Under the pieces are notes generated by a model. The model made no database searches, had not been told where the DNA came from, and saw only the letters and a list, made by a program, of their open reading frames with translations. This document shows, piece by piece, positions 45,122 through 56,690 of a DNA stretch of 64,000 nucleotides. Positions within the stretch are counted from its first letter, which is position 1, and every line of letters begins with the position of its first letter. The stretch is from Hypericum androsaemum (taxonomy: Eukaryota > Streptophyta > Magnoliopsida > Malpighiales > Hypericaceae), in the NCBI GenBank assembly GCA_963995505.1, contig OZ023196.1:13885106-13949105 (forward strand). The letters run 5' to 3'. The position numbers and the translations under genes are program-made.

Positions 45122-48100
45122 ATGAAGTTCTGCAACAGAGTTAGCATTTGCTCCATGGAGATACTCGTGTATATGTATGTGGTTCTTATTAGTTCTGTCC
45201 ATTTTCACTCGGTCCAAGCTGGCTCCCTCGGAAATGAAACTGATAGACTCGCTCTATTGCGTTTCAAAGAGAGTATAATGGGTGATCCTCTTCGAACCCT
45301 GAATTCCTGGAACAACTCCATTCCTCACTGCAGCTGGTTCGGAGTCACTTGCAACATTCGCCACAGGAGGGTAGCGTACTTGATCCTGGAAGGGCAGGAG
45401 CTGTCGGGTACGATTTCGCCCCACATTGGAAACTTGAGCTTTCTGAAGTTCCTTGATCTCCAAAACAACAGCTTCAACGGTGAAATTCCTGAACAAGTTG
45501 GCAAGTTGTTCCGCCTGCAACAACTCTATCTTGGCAACAACACTCTAGGAGGTGAAATACCTGTCAACTTGACCTCATGCTCCAACCTTAAAACTCTGAA
45601 TTTACAAGCCAACAGCATCATCGGGAAGATCCCACCTCAGCTAGGTTCCTTGGTGAAGATGCAGTCTCTTGCACTTGGCGTAAACAGCCTGACAGGAACG
45701 ATCCCATTGTCCCTTGGCAACCTTACATCACTGCAAGAATTTTCAGTGGCTGACAACAAATTGGTGGGGGAGATTCCAGGAGAGCTGAGTAGACTTGAAA
45801 ACCTAATCTTGTTCTACGTTGCACTCAACAATCTTTCTGGAGTGATCCCTCCATTTCTAGTCAACATCTCTTCAATGGAGGAGTTGTCATTCGGTGGAAA
45901 CAAATTTCACGGAGGGCTGCCTGACAAGGGCTTCAATCTTCCCAACCTGATATTAGCTCAATTCGGGGGAAATCAACTCTCTGGTAAAATTCCAAGCTCA
46001 TTAACTAATGCATCTCAGCTGCAAGATTTTGATATTTATCAAAACTATTTTGTTGGACCAGTTCCTCCTAACATAGGAGGTCTCTCCAGTTTAAGGTTTT
46101 TCAACATAGGGGAAAACTATCTGGGAGGAAATTCCACTAATGACCTTGACTTTTTAGCTTCTTTAGCAAGCTGTAGAAACCTCATACTCTTACAGTTCGT
46201 GTCTAACAATCTTGGAGGTGTTCTGCCCGACTCCATAGCAAATTTCTCAACCCAGTTGAATGAGTTATATGGAGGGGGCAATCAAATCTACGGTAAAATT
46301 CCTGCTGCTTTAGATAACCTCACAAACTTGCTTGTACTAAGCCTCGAGAATAACTACCTGATAGGCTCAATTTCGTCCTCCATCTGGAAGATGAAAAAAC
46401 TGCAAGCACTTAGCTTAAGCATGAACATGTTATCAGGTAGAATACCATCCTCCATAGGCAACCTAAGTCAGTTGTCAGATCTTCGATTGTATTCCAATAA
46501 TCTAGAAGGGCCAATTCCTTCATCCATTGGAATGTGTCAACATCTTTATTACCTCTCTCTTCACTCAAATAACCTCACTGGTCAGATACCTGAAGAGATC
46601 CTAAACATTCCATCATTGTCAAAAAATTTGGCACTTTCCGAAAATCATTTAATAGGTTGCTTACCCCTAACAATAGGAAAGCTAGCCACAATTAATAGTT
46701 TGAATGTCTCATACAACTTGTTGTCTGGTGAAATTCCTTCAACCATTGATGGTTGTGTGAGCTTGGAAGAACTTTACATCCAAGGAAATTCTTTTCAAGG
46801 AGCGATCCCCGAAGCGATGGCCTCCTTAAAGGGAATCAAGCTCTTGGATCTTTCACAAAATAACATGATCGGGAAAATTCCAAAAGCTCTACAGAACCTG
46901 ACGTACTTGCAGTACTTAAACATCAGCTTCAATGATCTTGAGGGTGAGGTTCCAATCGGAGGAGTCTTTGGGAATGTAAGTGCTATCTTCTTAGCGGGAA
47001 ATAGTAGGCTTTGCGGTGGCATCCCTGAACTTCACCTTCCGAAATGTCCAACCGCAAGATCGAAGAAAGGGAAGATTGCTAAACTCAAGCTCTCAATTGT
47101 AATTGGTTGTGTGTTGTTGTTTGTTGCTATAGTAGTAGTCTTGTTACTTCTTTTTTGGAAGAAGCAATCAAAACCGAAGCCAACAACCTCAACCATTGGG
47201 CCAAAACCCCACATCATGGTTTCTTACAAGAATCTACATGACGCAACTAGTGGATTCTCTTCTCAAAATTTGTTGGGATATGGAAGTTTTGGCTCTGTGT
47301 ATAAAGGGATCCTCGACCAAGTGGAAAGACCGGTTGCAGTCAAAGTCCTCAACCTTCAACAAGAAGGAGCCTCCAAGAGCATTATAGCCGAATGCGATGC
47401 ATTAAGTAACATTCGTCACAGGAATTTGGTTAAGCTCTTAACATACTGCTCCAGCTTGGACTACAAAGGCAATGAGTTTAAAGCTCTAGTTTTTGAGTTT
47501 ATGCCAAACAAAAGCCTGGATAATTGGCTTCACTCTGACGTCAATCAACCAATGAGGTTAAATATACAGCAAAGGCTGAGTATTGCAATTGACGTGGCTT
47601 CCGCATTGCACTATCTTCATGATCTTTGTGAAGTACCAATCATTCATCGTGATTTGAAGCCCAGCAATGTTCTTCTTGACGGTGACATGGTTGCACACGT
47701 CGGGGATTTTGGACTGGCAAAGTTTCTTTCAACATCACAAAGTTCAGTGCAGAGTCAAACCAGCACACTTGCCATTCCAGGAACAACCGGATATGTCCCA
47801 CCAGGTATGTGCTAATTTTGTTTCAATGCATATCTTTTTTATCTATTCGCTATATCAAAGAGTGCTTCAATATTTAGTAATTTAAACAAATAAACTACTT
47901 CATTGCAATATGAAATGATCACCCGGGTCGAAGGAATTTGATTTTTGATGTTGATGTGACCGCGAAGCAATAACAGTAAATGGGCCAAAACAATTGGGAA
48001 TTTGTGTTGCAGAATATGGGCTAGGAGCTCCTGCATCAAAAGAGGCTGACATCTATAGTTATGGAATTTTGCTATTGGAGATGTTTTCCGGAAGACGACC

Positions 48101-48500
48101 AACTGATGACGCGTTCACTGACGGGCTAAATCTTGTTGATTTAATCAAGGAAGCCTTACCGGAAAGAGTTATGCAAGTTGCAGATCCAGTTCTTCTGATA
48201 AGAGATGTTCATGAAATAGAAGGAGCATCAAGTTTGGTTCTGGTCGCGAGAGACGAAGAGGAAGATCGCATGGAAATAGAACCGGCAGGAGCCAATATCA
48301 AGATGAGACCGCACGAGGCGAGTTGTTTGATGTCTGTTCTGGAGATCGGAGTTTCCTGCTCAGAGGAATCACCAAGCCAACAGGCAAACCTCGGAGACGT
48401 TCTCCGGAAACTTCACAAAGTCAAGGATGCTTTCATGAGTGCACAATTGAATGAAGATAGGAGGCGACGAAGACAGCCTCGTGAGTACTATTATCACTGA
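45122..48500 (+). CDS. RLK3: LRR receptor-like serine/threonine kinase (LRR-XII-like)
   Basis: Exons 45122-47804 and 48013-48500 (208-bp intron) encode about 1056 residues with the family layout: signal peptide, LRRNT cap, about 21 LRRs, membrane helix (LSIVIGCVLLFVAIVVVLLL), kinase with GYGSFGSVYKG, VAVKVL, HRDLKPSN (Arg843), DFGLAK and PPEYGLG. The ATG at 45122 is the first in-frame start after the TATA box and begins the signal peptide. The kinase half is closest to RLK1, including the VPP (not VAP) motif before the intron. RLK3-specific LRR changes include SISSSIWKMKKLQ. Its 3' flank matches that of RLK1. No lesion seen. It probably signals from the plasma membrane; ligand unknown. Confidence 0.93.
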
Positions 48501-49140
48501 TGATCCCATCAAATTGGATACTACGTCCATTTCAAGTCTCGTGTGATTATGTTGGCCCCATCTGGCCGAATAAACGAATACTTGAACTGCTGTTGTGTTG
48601 TTGTTTTGACACTGCAATTTTTAGAATGCCTTTTTGCTTGATCTGTATGTGAAATATTACGATCATATTTTAAGCTTGTTCACCTGGTTTTTTTTTTTTT
48701 GCTTGTCGATCTCATTAGCTTGTCTTTTTTCTTCATGTTAATCTTTCTTATTGTAATGTTAATTTCAAATGATTTGTATCGAGTGTTGATATGTTTGTTG
48801 AATTGCATAGGCTAATTTCATGGAAAAGTTTACAATGGCCCCTCCATGACTTGGTATTCATAATGCTTTAGATTACCCCGAGTGAAAATTTTATGGTGGA
48901 TTTCATATAGATTAGGTTTTTCTTTTAGATTATAGTGAATCATAACTTGTTTAGATATTAAACACTAGAAATTTATAAATTTTTTTAGATTTTAATGAAA
49001 AATAAATGATCAAAACATTGTCATTTACGTTAGAAGGACAGTTATAAAATAATTTGCGGGCAAATTTCATATCGTTGGAAACGCCAACATTTCCATGTTA
49101 TCATCATCCACCAAGACAGGCAATAAGTAATGTGGCCTAA
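48501..49140. other. 3' flank of RLK3
   Basis: 3' UTR-like sequence and AT-rich DNA matching 11640-12060 after RLK1. No gene. Confidence 0.6.
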
Positions 49141-51428
49141 TAAGCAATGTTTTTAAAAGCGATTTAAAATGAAATTTGGAAATCTTCAATTTTTTTGTCT
49201 ATTCAGTCAAATCGAATTTTTTTACTAATAATTATTAAATAAGATAAAATAAATTCAATTTAACATAAAGATGACAAAATGCAAAATAAGTTCGGGTTCC
49301 ATGATGTGGACTTTTGTTTTCAGTTTTGCTGAGCAGATTGGGTCGTTTGGCTTTTTGTTATTTTAATCACTTGGTAGTTGGTCACTTGTCATTATGAAAT
49401 TTGATCAGTTGGTCACTTGTTTTCGAAATTAGGTGGGTGACAAGCCATTTATCTTGTTGTTCAGAGTAATCTGAATCAGCTAGATATGTCTGACCGGATA
49501 GTTTGACTAGAATTTGGGCACTCGAACTAGGATTAGATTGGGTACGGAATGTCCAGATTTCGAACCGTTGGGAATGAAGACACGCGGGGGCTTTTTTTGC
49601 AAAAACTAAAATATGGAAACTAGAATGAAAAAAGTCACGTATGAACACAGGTCAGAAACAAATATCATTATGACATAACTACGCATGCCAGTATCACATA
49701 ACTGCGCATGCCAGTAGGAATTTTTTGCAAAAATGCTAAAATAAAGGGACCAAAATAAAAAAAGCCAAGCATTAGTATCATAAACGGGACATGCCGTTGT
49801 CATAAAAATAAATGTCATTATCACATAACTGCGCATGCCAGTATTACATAACTGTGCATGTCAGTATCATATAACTGGGCATGCTAACGCAGTCTCCCTT
49901 TCACTCCAAACCGTTCGGAATGGTTTTTTCACTCCATACCCAATCCAAAGCTGCTCGAACCACTCTCTAAGTTTTGGGCAAAAAAAGATCTAAGAATCCA
50001 CTTACTTATCCGTCCGTTTCGGATGTGATTCATATGAACAAAACTTGATCCGAAAGTACTTTTTTTGTTTTAAATACCGAAAATAAAGGTGACGGCTTAC
50101 TTTTTTGAGTCTTTCCAATTTCCATCATGAAGTCTTCATCGTCATATTGTGGTGGGTATTAAATCGGTCGTCGTCGTAAAGCAGATTTTTTTCGGTCGAA
50201 CGTCGTCGTGAAGTAGATTGTGCCGTTATTATATGCAAATGAAATCCGAAATCCACCGACCATTTTGAATTTGATAGGTAAAGTTTAATCAATAATGCAT
50301 TTTTCCGTGCCGAACAAACTCGTCCAGGGCCAATAAAATCTTGGTCTCCTGGGGCAAAGTAAAGTATACGTTGGAGAATTGGATCTTATAATGAGTGTGG
50401 AGGCTGGCTTTTTCCGAAGTGTGGGTCGGGCTTAGCCGAAGATACTAATTAAAGAAGAATGTAATTAATAAAATAACATTTGTTTGGGTTAAAAAAAATA
50501 AGGTCCAACAAGAAACCGATTCGAAGTTACAAGGTACAAGGATGACCGGAAAACTAGAAAGTTGTCTATTGATCATATGTTTACTTTCATAGGAAAAGTC
50601 GCGTGTTGAGCTTTCATGATCAGGTGTTAAAATTTCGGACAAACTTGGGGGATGTTTGAGTTTGGGAGATGTTTTTAAGTAATTTAGGCAAAGATGGACA
50701 GAAAGATACTTTTTCTTGATGATGGCATATCTAAATTTCAAGATGAAATCGTAAAATTTTGGGTAAAATTTCATGGTTATTCTAAGGAGTGTTTCTTGCC
50801 AAAGTGAAGACTATTAAATAATGACTTAAAAGTCAAGAAAAAATTGTTCGTCTCGAAGAGGCAGAGTCGATGTTCTGTTGGGTAATTTATTTCATCGAAT
50901 TAGACCTTAATTTCCAGAAATGCGGGGTTTATTATTAGGCCAAGGACATATGTTTTTAGGGGATTAGTAATTGAGGTCCACATTATAGTTGAATATTTTT
51001 AGAGGTCAACAAAATTTGGCAGGTAGGGATTCATACAAGGACGAGCATAATTTTTTATACAGAATTGACTAATGTTGGACCATATTCAAAATATGACTTT
51101 TTCAATAATATTATTTATATTCGTAAGATTTGAACCAAACATCTGTTTAAGTAAGCAATTTGGATTAACTCGAGCATATAACTTTGTGAAACCTGGGGTA
51201 CGTTTCCTTCAAATACTAAGACCCAAACGTCATCTGAACGTAGGTCTGGTGAAAAGAAGCTAGGAATCCACAGACTTATCTATCTCTTTCGGATGTGATC
51301 AAAGCTTGATCAGAAAGTACTTTCCTTTGTTTTAAATTCCAAAAAGTAACGTTGACGGCTTAATAAACTAAAGTAATAAAATGAGTAACTTTGAGCTAAT
51401 ACCGTGTTCTCATTTCTATTGTGTGCAG
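49141..51428. other. AT-rich spacer without a supported gene
   Basis: Small ORFs only. It contains a short degenerate tandem repeat (see 49675-49880), a weak RLK upstream block at 50090-50230 and an orphan promoter module at 50288-50370 (CTCGTCCAGGGCCAATAAAA). The ACTTGATC..GAAAGTACTTT words at 50042 and 51303 recur in other RLK upstream regions. Confidence 0.5.
49675..49880. repeat. Degenerate CACATAACTGCGCATGCCAGTAT repeats
   Basis: Six or so ~22-bp units of CATAACT-GCGCATGCCAGTAT in two clusters (49675-49713 and 49820-49882). GCATGC is palindromic. Function unknown. Confidence 0.7.
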
Positions 51429-51528
51429 CGTTGGAGATCCATTCAAAGATACAGCGGGGCCTTCCATCCACGTCTTGATAAAAATGTTGGCGACGATCAC
51501 GCTCGTCATGGCTCCCATATTCTTGTGA
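51429..51528 (+). pseudogene. H+-pyrophosphatase last exon, isolated (copy 4)
   Basis: After an acceptor GTGTGCAG it reads [19 protein letters not shown], then LATIT.VMAPIFL and TGA, as at 40199-40298. No other pyrophosphatase exon is next to it, so it is a tail carried along by segmental duplication. Confidence 0.85.
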
Positions 51529-52886
51529 AGACTAGGCATGTTTAATCTAGAGAGTATAGAGCACCCTTAGCGTTGAAATACTTGGATAACTCTGTATATA
51601 CACAGGTAGTAGCTAGTTCGTTATACACGACGGACGGGTGCCCGATGTTTAGAGATACCCGGATGGATCCTTACCTTCTGCAACACTGATGAGGCAGAAG
51701 GCTCAAGGGAGCGGATGTCCATAGAGAGAGCCTGGTGAATTGGATTTGAACTCAGTGATGATTATTGACAAAATGAGCTTCTGCACAATTATTTGGTCTC
51801 TGTCAAGTTTGTCAAGTACAACCAATGACCAGTTTACTTTCTTACTTCCTTAGTTATGTTAGGTAATCTCTTAGTAATCTAGATTCGAGTCAAAACTTCT
51901 TGGTTAAGTTTTGCATCTTCGCAACTTGTTATTTATGCATGCTTAATTCCCCTAAATGGCTTTCTCAAAAATAAAAATTCCCCTAAATGGACTCTTTTCA
52001 CAGATACTAAACTCGTCCAGGGCCATGCATAATGATTAAAAGTCTTGGTCTTCTGGTGATATAGTTCCAACAATATGCCAAACAATAGGGTCAAATAAGG
52101 AAAATTTGAATTTGAGTGATATCAATATTAAATATTTGTTTCTTGACTATTACGTTACCATTATTTAAAGATCTATCTGAGAGTTAATTTGGATTAGTAA
52201 ATAAGGAATCGATCTCAAATGGGCTTTAGTTCGACTTAACAATTTCATTTGAGACCGAGTTCGTCATCGCCGACATCCTGGTCCGCTACAAGGGCTTACG
52301 CATTCTTCACCACTGAACCCGATTTGTGCTATACTACAAGGTATTAAAATAAACTTTTCCCATGATTTCTATAACACAACATAATAAGATTTCAATTCCG
52401 TCATTACCTGTGAACAAAACGTGGCCTGAAAGTGCTTTCCTGTTTTGGAATTCCAAAAAGGAATGTCGAGTCGTTGACGGCCTACTTTTTTGCATCCTTC
52501 CAATTTCCAATCATGAAGTCGTCGTCAAGCAGATTGTGGTAGGTCCATTTTGAGATTAAGTCGTCGGTGTGGCGAAGAAAGCTTTTTTTAGATTGGTAAA
52601 TTTTTATACCATAACACATGTCAGAATTTGAACTCTAGTCCTCCTAAATATTTATAACGCTTGTGCCGTTGGACTACAAATTCTTTGACGTCGCGAAGCA
52701 AGTTGTGCTGCAACTCATCACAAGGGTGAAAACGAAGTCTATTGAGACAATAATTCCTTCCACCAACACGGCGTGCGCTTTGTTCCTTCCACCACTACCA
52801 TCACCAAGTTGTCAACTTCACAGGGAAGATATGTCTAACAAGCGTGTATACCGGATCAACAACTAGTAGGCCAGCTACTTACAAAA
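51529..52886. repeat. Duplicated pyrophosphatase 3' flank and RLK upstream modules
   Basis: Matches 40299-41130. Includes an orphan promoter module at 52006-52085 (CTCGTCCAGGGCCATGCATA) and the distal block at 52437-52870, which also matches 14867-15299. No gene. Confidence 0.7.
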
Positions 52887-53717
52887 ACCGATCCCAAATT
52901 TACCGATCCCAAATTTCAAAAACCGAATTTACCGAATTCCGAAATGCTAAAAAACCTTCTTCCAATCCCGATCCCAAATTAAATTTAGTAAATTCGATAT
53001 TTACTGAACTAAATTTGGTAAATTCGGTATTTACCATATTTACCAAAAATTTTGAAAATATATAACTCAACCTTATATTTAATCCATAAATAAACATAGT
53101 TCTAATGAACACAAATTCAAGTCTAACAAGAATAAGTCCATCAATCCATCATTACAAACATTGTTCCAATAAACACAAATTTGACCCTAAAAAAAATAAA
53201 CAAAAATTCAAATTCATCGGATTCATCGAGGTTGTTGAAGGAAGTGGAAGTAAACGTCGAACTTGGACATGAATTCAAAGGGAGTTTGGACAACTCTGAA
53301 ATAGAGCACAAAATAAAACTATTAAATGTTAAAAATATAAAACCATAAAATAAAATGAAGACTACAAAATAAGACTTTTTACCTTCTTCACAATTATCTA
53401 GTTCGATGAGTATTTGTTGGTAGGTAGGACCGTAGGAGAGTTTTGTCCCTCTCTGTTACATGAGAGAATGAGGGAATGAGTGTAGGGTTATTTTTTAATT
53501 CTATTTATACTTGGAAAAAGATCAATTTAGTACTTTGGTATTCGGTAAATTTTGGTAAAATACTGATATTTACCAAAATTTACCGAATACCGATATTTAC
53601 CAAAATTTTCGGAAACTCCCTACCAAATTAAATCTCAAATACTAAATTATCGATTTCGAACTTACCAAATACCGGTATTTATTAAATTTACCAATTATCG
53701 ATTACCATTTGCACACC
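52887..53717. mobile_element. Nonautonomous insertion with TACCGAAT-type repeats, possibly hAT-like
   Basis: Bounded by the direct repeat CTACTTACA (52878-52886 and 53718-53726 approximately). Full of AAATTTACCGAATTCC/GGTAAATTCGG words in both orientations. The right end read inward, AGGTGTGCAAATGG, resembles plant hAT termini; the left end lacks the first bases. The matching region at 15300 has no such insert. Confidence 0.5.
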
Positions 53718-53726
53718 TCTACTTAC

Positions 53727-54482
53727 AGCCTGTTTGGAAACTAAAAAAAAGTCAGAAATTAAATCACTTTCATGAGTTTTAAAAATCTAAGTGTGTTTAG
53801 AACCAATTTTACTCAGGAAAGTGATTCAATTCCTGTTCAAAATTCAGGAATTGAAATCTCTTAGAAAATGGTCGAATTTCTGGTGACTAAAAACGGAATT
53901 GTGCGGAAATGCCCACAATTCCCCCAAATTACCCTTATTTTTTCTGCTCTCTTTCCTCGACGTTGTCTTCCACTCTTCCTCGCCCAATTCTGGCATTTTC
54001 TCCTACTATGGCGATGACATACGGGTTAAATAATTCTGGCAGTAGGCAAGCATATGCTAGTTCATGATCTAATTGCTTATTTTGCACTATATATGCTTAA
54101 AGAGACGTGACATGTTCAACGATTTTGCTTCGTCTTTCAGCTTGTAAAAGTAGGCTTGCATAGGTGAAGTAAAGTTAGATGAACGAACATAAGTTTTGAT
54201 GTTGAAGGTGGCACTGAATCTGAAAATGAAGGGTAGGGTTATATTCTATTCAGACTTTGTTGGTCTCGGACACAAGTGACTTTTTAAATTGATTTGAAAT
54301 CTTAATTTTATGTCCATAGATTTTTTGTTTAAGTTGCAAGGGTGTTATTGTAAAAAGATCAAATGGATTTTTAAATTTAAATTTTAGTTTCAAACAAGAA
54401 AATAGGAAAATAATTCCATTCTATTTTCATTAAGAATTGGGAATATAATTCTTTTCCCGTAGGATTTGGTTCCAAACAAGCT
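53727..54482. mobile_element. MITE flanked by TTA (PIF/Harbinger-like)
   Basis: Left end GCCTGTTTGGAAACTAAA and right end, read inward, GAGCTTGTTTGGAACC are imperfect inverted repeats. TTA lies on both sides, and the empty site reads GCTACTTAGAGATGACG at about 15306. TTA duplications and a G-CTGTTTGG terminus fit Tourist/Harbinger MITEs. No transposase. Confidence 0.6.
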
Positions 54483-54876
54483 CTTAGAGATGACGTGGCT
54501 TAACATGTGAATACCATAGAGTACTAACCGGTTACAGTTGAGTGATTATCACTTTGTTATGAGGTTAGAGAATTTAAAACTACAAGTTTGGTTTTGTATT
54601 AAAAGACAAAACTGAGGGGTAGTAAAGTTGAAATTAACCCAAATTTTGTTTTTGTTGTTGTTTTTTCTTTTGCTTGTGGACAACTTTATTTATTCATGGC
54701 TTAATTATTAAAGTTGTCCACAACCTAAAGTTTTTGTGCTCCAGTGCTAACATCATAAAAATAATCCACTCAAGTTGGTTCTTATTTTCCTTCAATTAAC
54801 CTGCTCACAACCAAGTCGTTGCACTGGGCATCGATCAGTCGTTGCACTAGGCATCGATCACAACCAAGCGTGTACC
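54483..54876. repeat. RLK4 distal upstream block
   Basis: Matches 15305-15650 (GAGATGACGTGGC, TTAAAGTTGTCCACAACCTA). Ends with a doubled GTTGCACTAGGCATCGATCA, then the LINE. Confidence 0.75.
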
Positions 54877-55515
54877 ATATCTTCCTTGCTCCTTCAGTTC
54901 TCAGGCATAGTTGCACTAAACTCATACCTTTTAAGGTCAGTTGCTTCCTATGGATGGTCTTACAGGGTCGGATCAAAACAAAAAATAATCTACATAGAGT
55001 TGGTCTTCTTGGTGTCTCGGATATCCTCTGTCCCTTATGTGGCCTAGCTGTAGAGTCTTCAAATCATCTTTTTCTTCATTGCAACCATTAATGAAGATCT
55101 GGAACTCTTTTGCTGGGATGGTTGGCGTTAGTTGGTGTATGAGCGGCTCTACCTTGTCATTTTTGGATGTGTGGGATGGCCTGGTTTGTAAGAAAGTCTC
55201 AAAGAAGATATGGTACACGTTATTTGCTGCGGTTTGCTGGTGTGTATGGAAGATGAGGAATAGGGTGGTATTCGAACACGAAAATTTTGATACTGGAAAT
55301 TGCATACCAGTATTTATAGGCACGTATCCGAGTGGTCTTTTTGGTCGAGAGTTGCTACCCACTTTCAATTTCAGGATGTAATATTAGCTCTCAAAGCTAC
55401 GATGTAACTCGGTGTACTTTTTGGTATTTTTCCTGGCTGCAGTTTGCATCCTTTGCAACTGCTAACCATTTTGTAAGTATGTTGGAGTTAGTATACAAAA
55501 CATTTACTTTCCAAA
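54877..55515 (+). pseudogene. LINE (non-LTR retrotransposon) 3' fragment
   Basis: Reads the reverse-transcriptase zinc-binding domain (zf-RVT): FKVSCFLWMVLQGRIKTKNN, LCPLCGLAVESSNHLFLHC, then a stop at 55089 and a frameshift, then WNSFAGMVGVSW and VCWCVWKMRNRVVFE. Ends in a short A-run (about 55509-55518) followed by RLK promoter sequence. A 5'-truncated insertion, as LINEs usually leave. It splits an RLK promoter module. Confidence 0.8.
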
Positions 55516-55520
55516 AAAAA

Positions 55521-55630
55521 AATCGTCCAGGTCCATTCATAATGATCAAATCAAAAGTCTTGATCCCCTGGCAAAATAAATTCCGCATCGGAAAGCATGT
55601 CCCGGAAAAGGAGCCAAAGTACAGTCTACA
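55521..55630 (+). repeat. Orphan RLK promoter module upstream of RLK4
   Basis: AATCGTCCAGGTCCATTCAT, AAAAGTCTTGATCCCCTGG, CCGGAAAAGGAGCCAAAGTA. Counterpart of 15672-15780. Its upstream part is separated by the LINE. Confidence 0.75.
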
Positions 55631-56493
55631 AACATATACATATACATGTGTATGTGTATATGTATATGTACATGTGTATATACAAGTATATATGTATAAC
55701 AAATTCGATTCGTCCAAAATTCAATTTGAATTCTTCATAAAATGAATTAAATATGCTTCAAGATTTCTATAATTCGTCGAACTGAAAAATTCGATTTGAG
55801 TCCAATCCGTGTCAAATTCGATTCGGATTCGTCTATATTATGTAAAAAAAATATTACTTACTAGAAAGGGGGAAAATATTTAAAAACTCAATCTTAATTT
55901 TGAACCTTAATTTATTTCTATTTCCCAAAAATGTTAAGATTTGGCTGTTTATGAATTATTTTATTAACTATTAAAATTGTATTGTTGAGATCTCATATCG
56001 GGGACAAGTTTATAAGTGTAAAAAATTCATCAACTCATTACTTTAAGGTTTTAGATTGGATATACATATTATAACATGGTATTAGAACCGGTTGATCTTG
56101 TACCTATTGTTAAAATTGTGCTTGAAAATTCACTTGCCTATATTTTGGGTTGAATATAAAAATTCTAATATATTTGCACCGCATGGAGCTACAAATCTGT
56201 TCCTTCTACCACTACAAGCAAGTTATCTTCTTGATGGGGAAGATAACTCTAACAAGCGTGTGGACCGGATCAACAAGTAGTGGACCAGAACGCTGATCGT
56301 CTACGAAATATATTTAGCTATTTTCGGTGACATTCATCTCATTTTTATAAAGGTACTAACCTGCTAAAATTCTAATATAAAATTAAAACGGGTTGATTTT
56401 CTGCTCGTTATCGTTATGACACAACCCCGTTCGTGCAATCTCATTAAAATCTTTTACCAATATTTAATACATAAAAATTCTGTGCTCCTCAAT
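55631..56493. other. AT-rich spacer with (TATG)n-like microsatellite
   Basis: Microsatellite of ATACATGTGTATGTGTATAT type at 55634-55698, then sequence matching 15790-16610. No gene. Confidence 0.6.
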
Positions 56494-56625
56494 AATGCTC
56501 TTTGCAGTGACACCATTCATTATGATAAAAAAGTCTTGGTCTTCTGGGAAAATAATTCCACAACGAAAAATCTGTCCCAAAAAAGGGGCCAAAGAAGCTG
56601 CAAGATATCTATATATATTTGTTTA
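56494..56625 (+). promoter_or_regulatory. RLK4 promoter module and TATA box
   Basis: AATGCTCTTTGCAGTGACAC, AAAAGTCTTGGTCTTCTGGG, AAAAGGGGCCAAAGAAGCTG, then CTATATATAT at about 56608-56617, ~75 bp before the ATG. Closest to the RLK2 promoter. Confidence 0.65.
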
Positions 56626-56690
56626 AGGTGCGAAAATCATTTCCATCAAGACATAAACTAGCTCCAGCAACCAAAATCTCAAAAGACACA

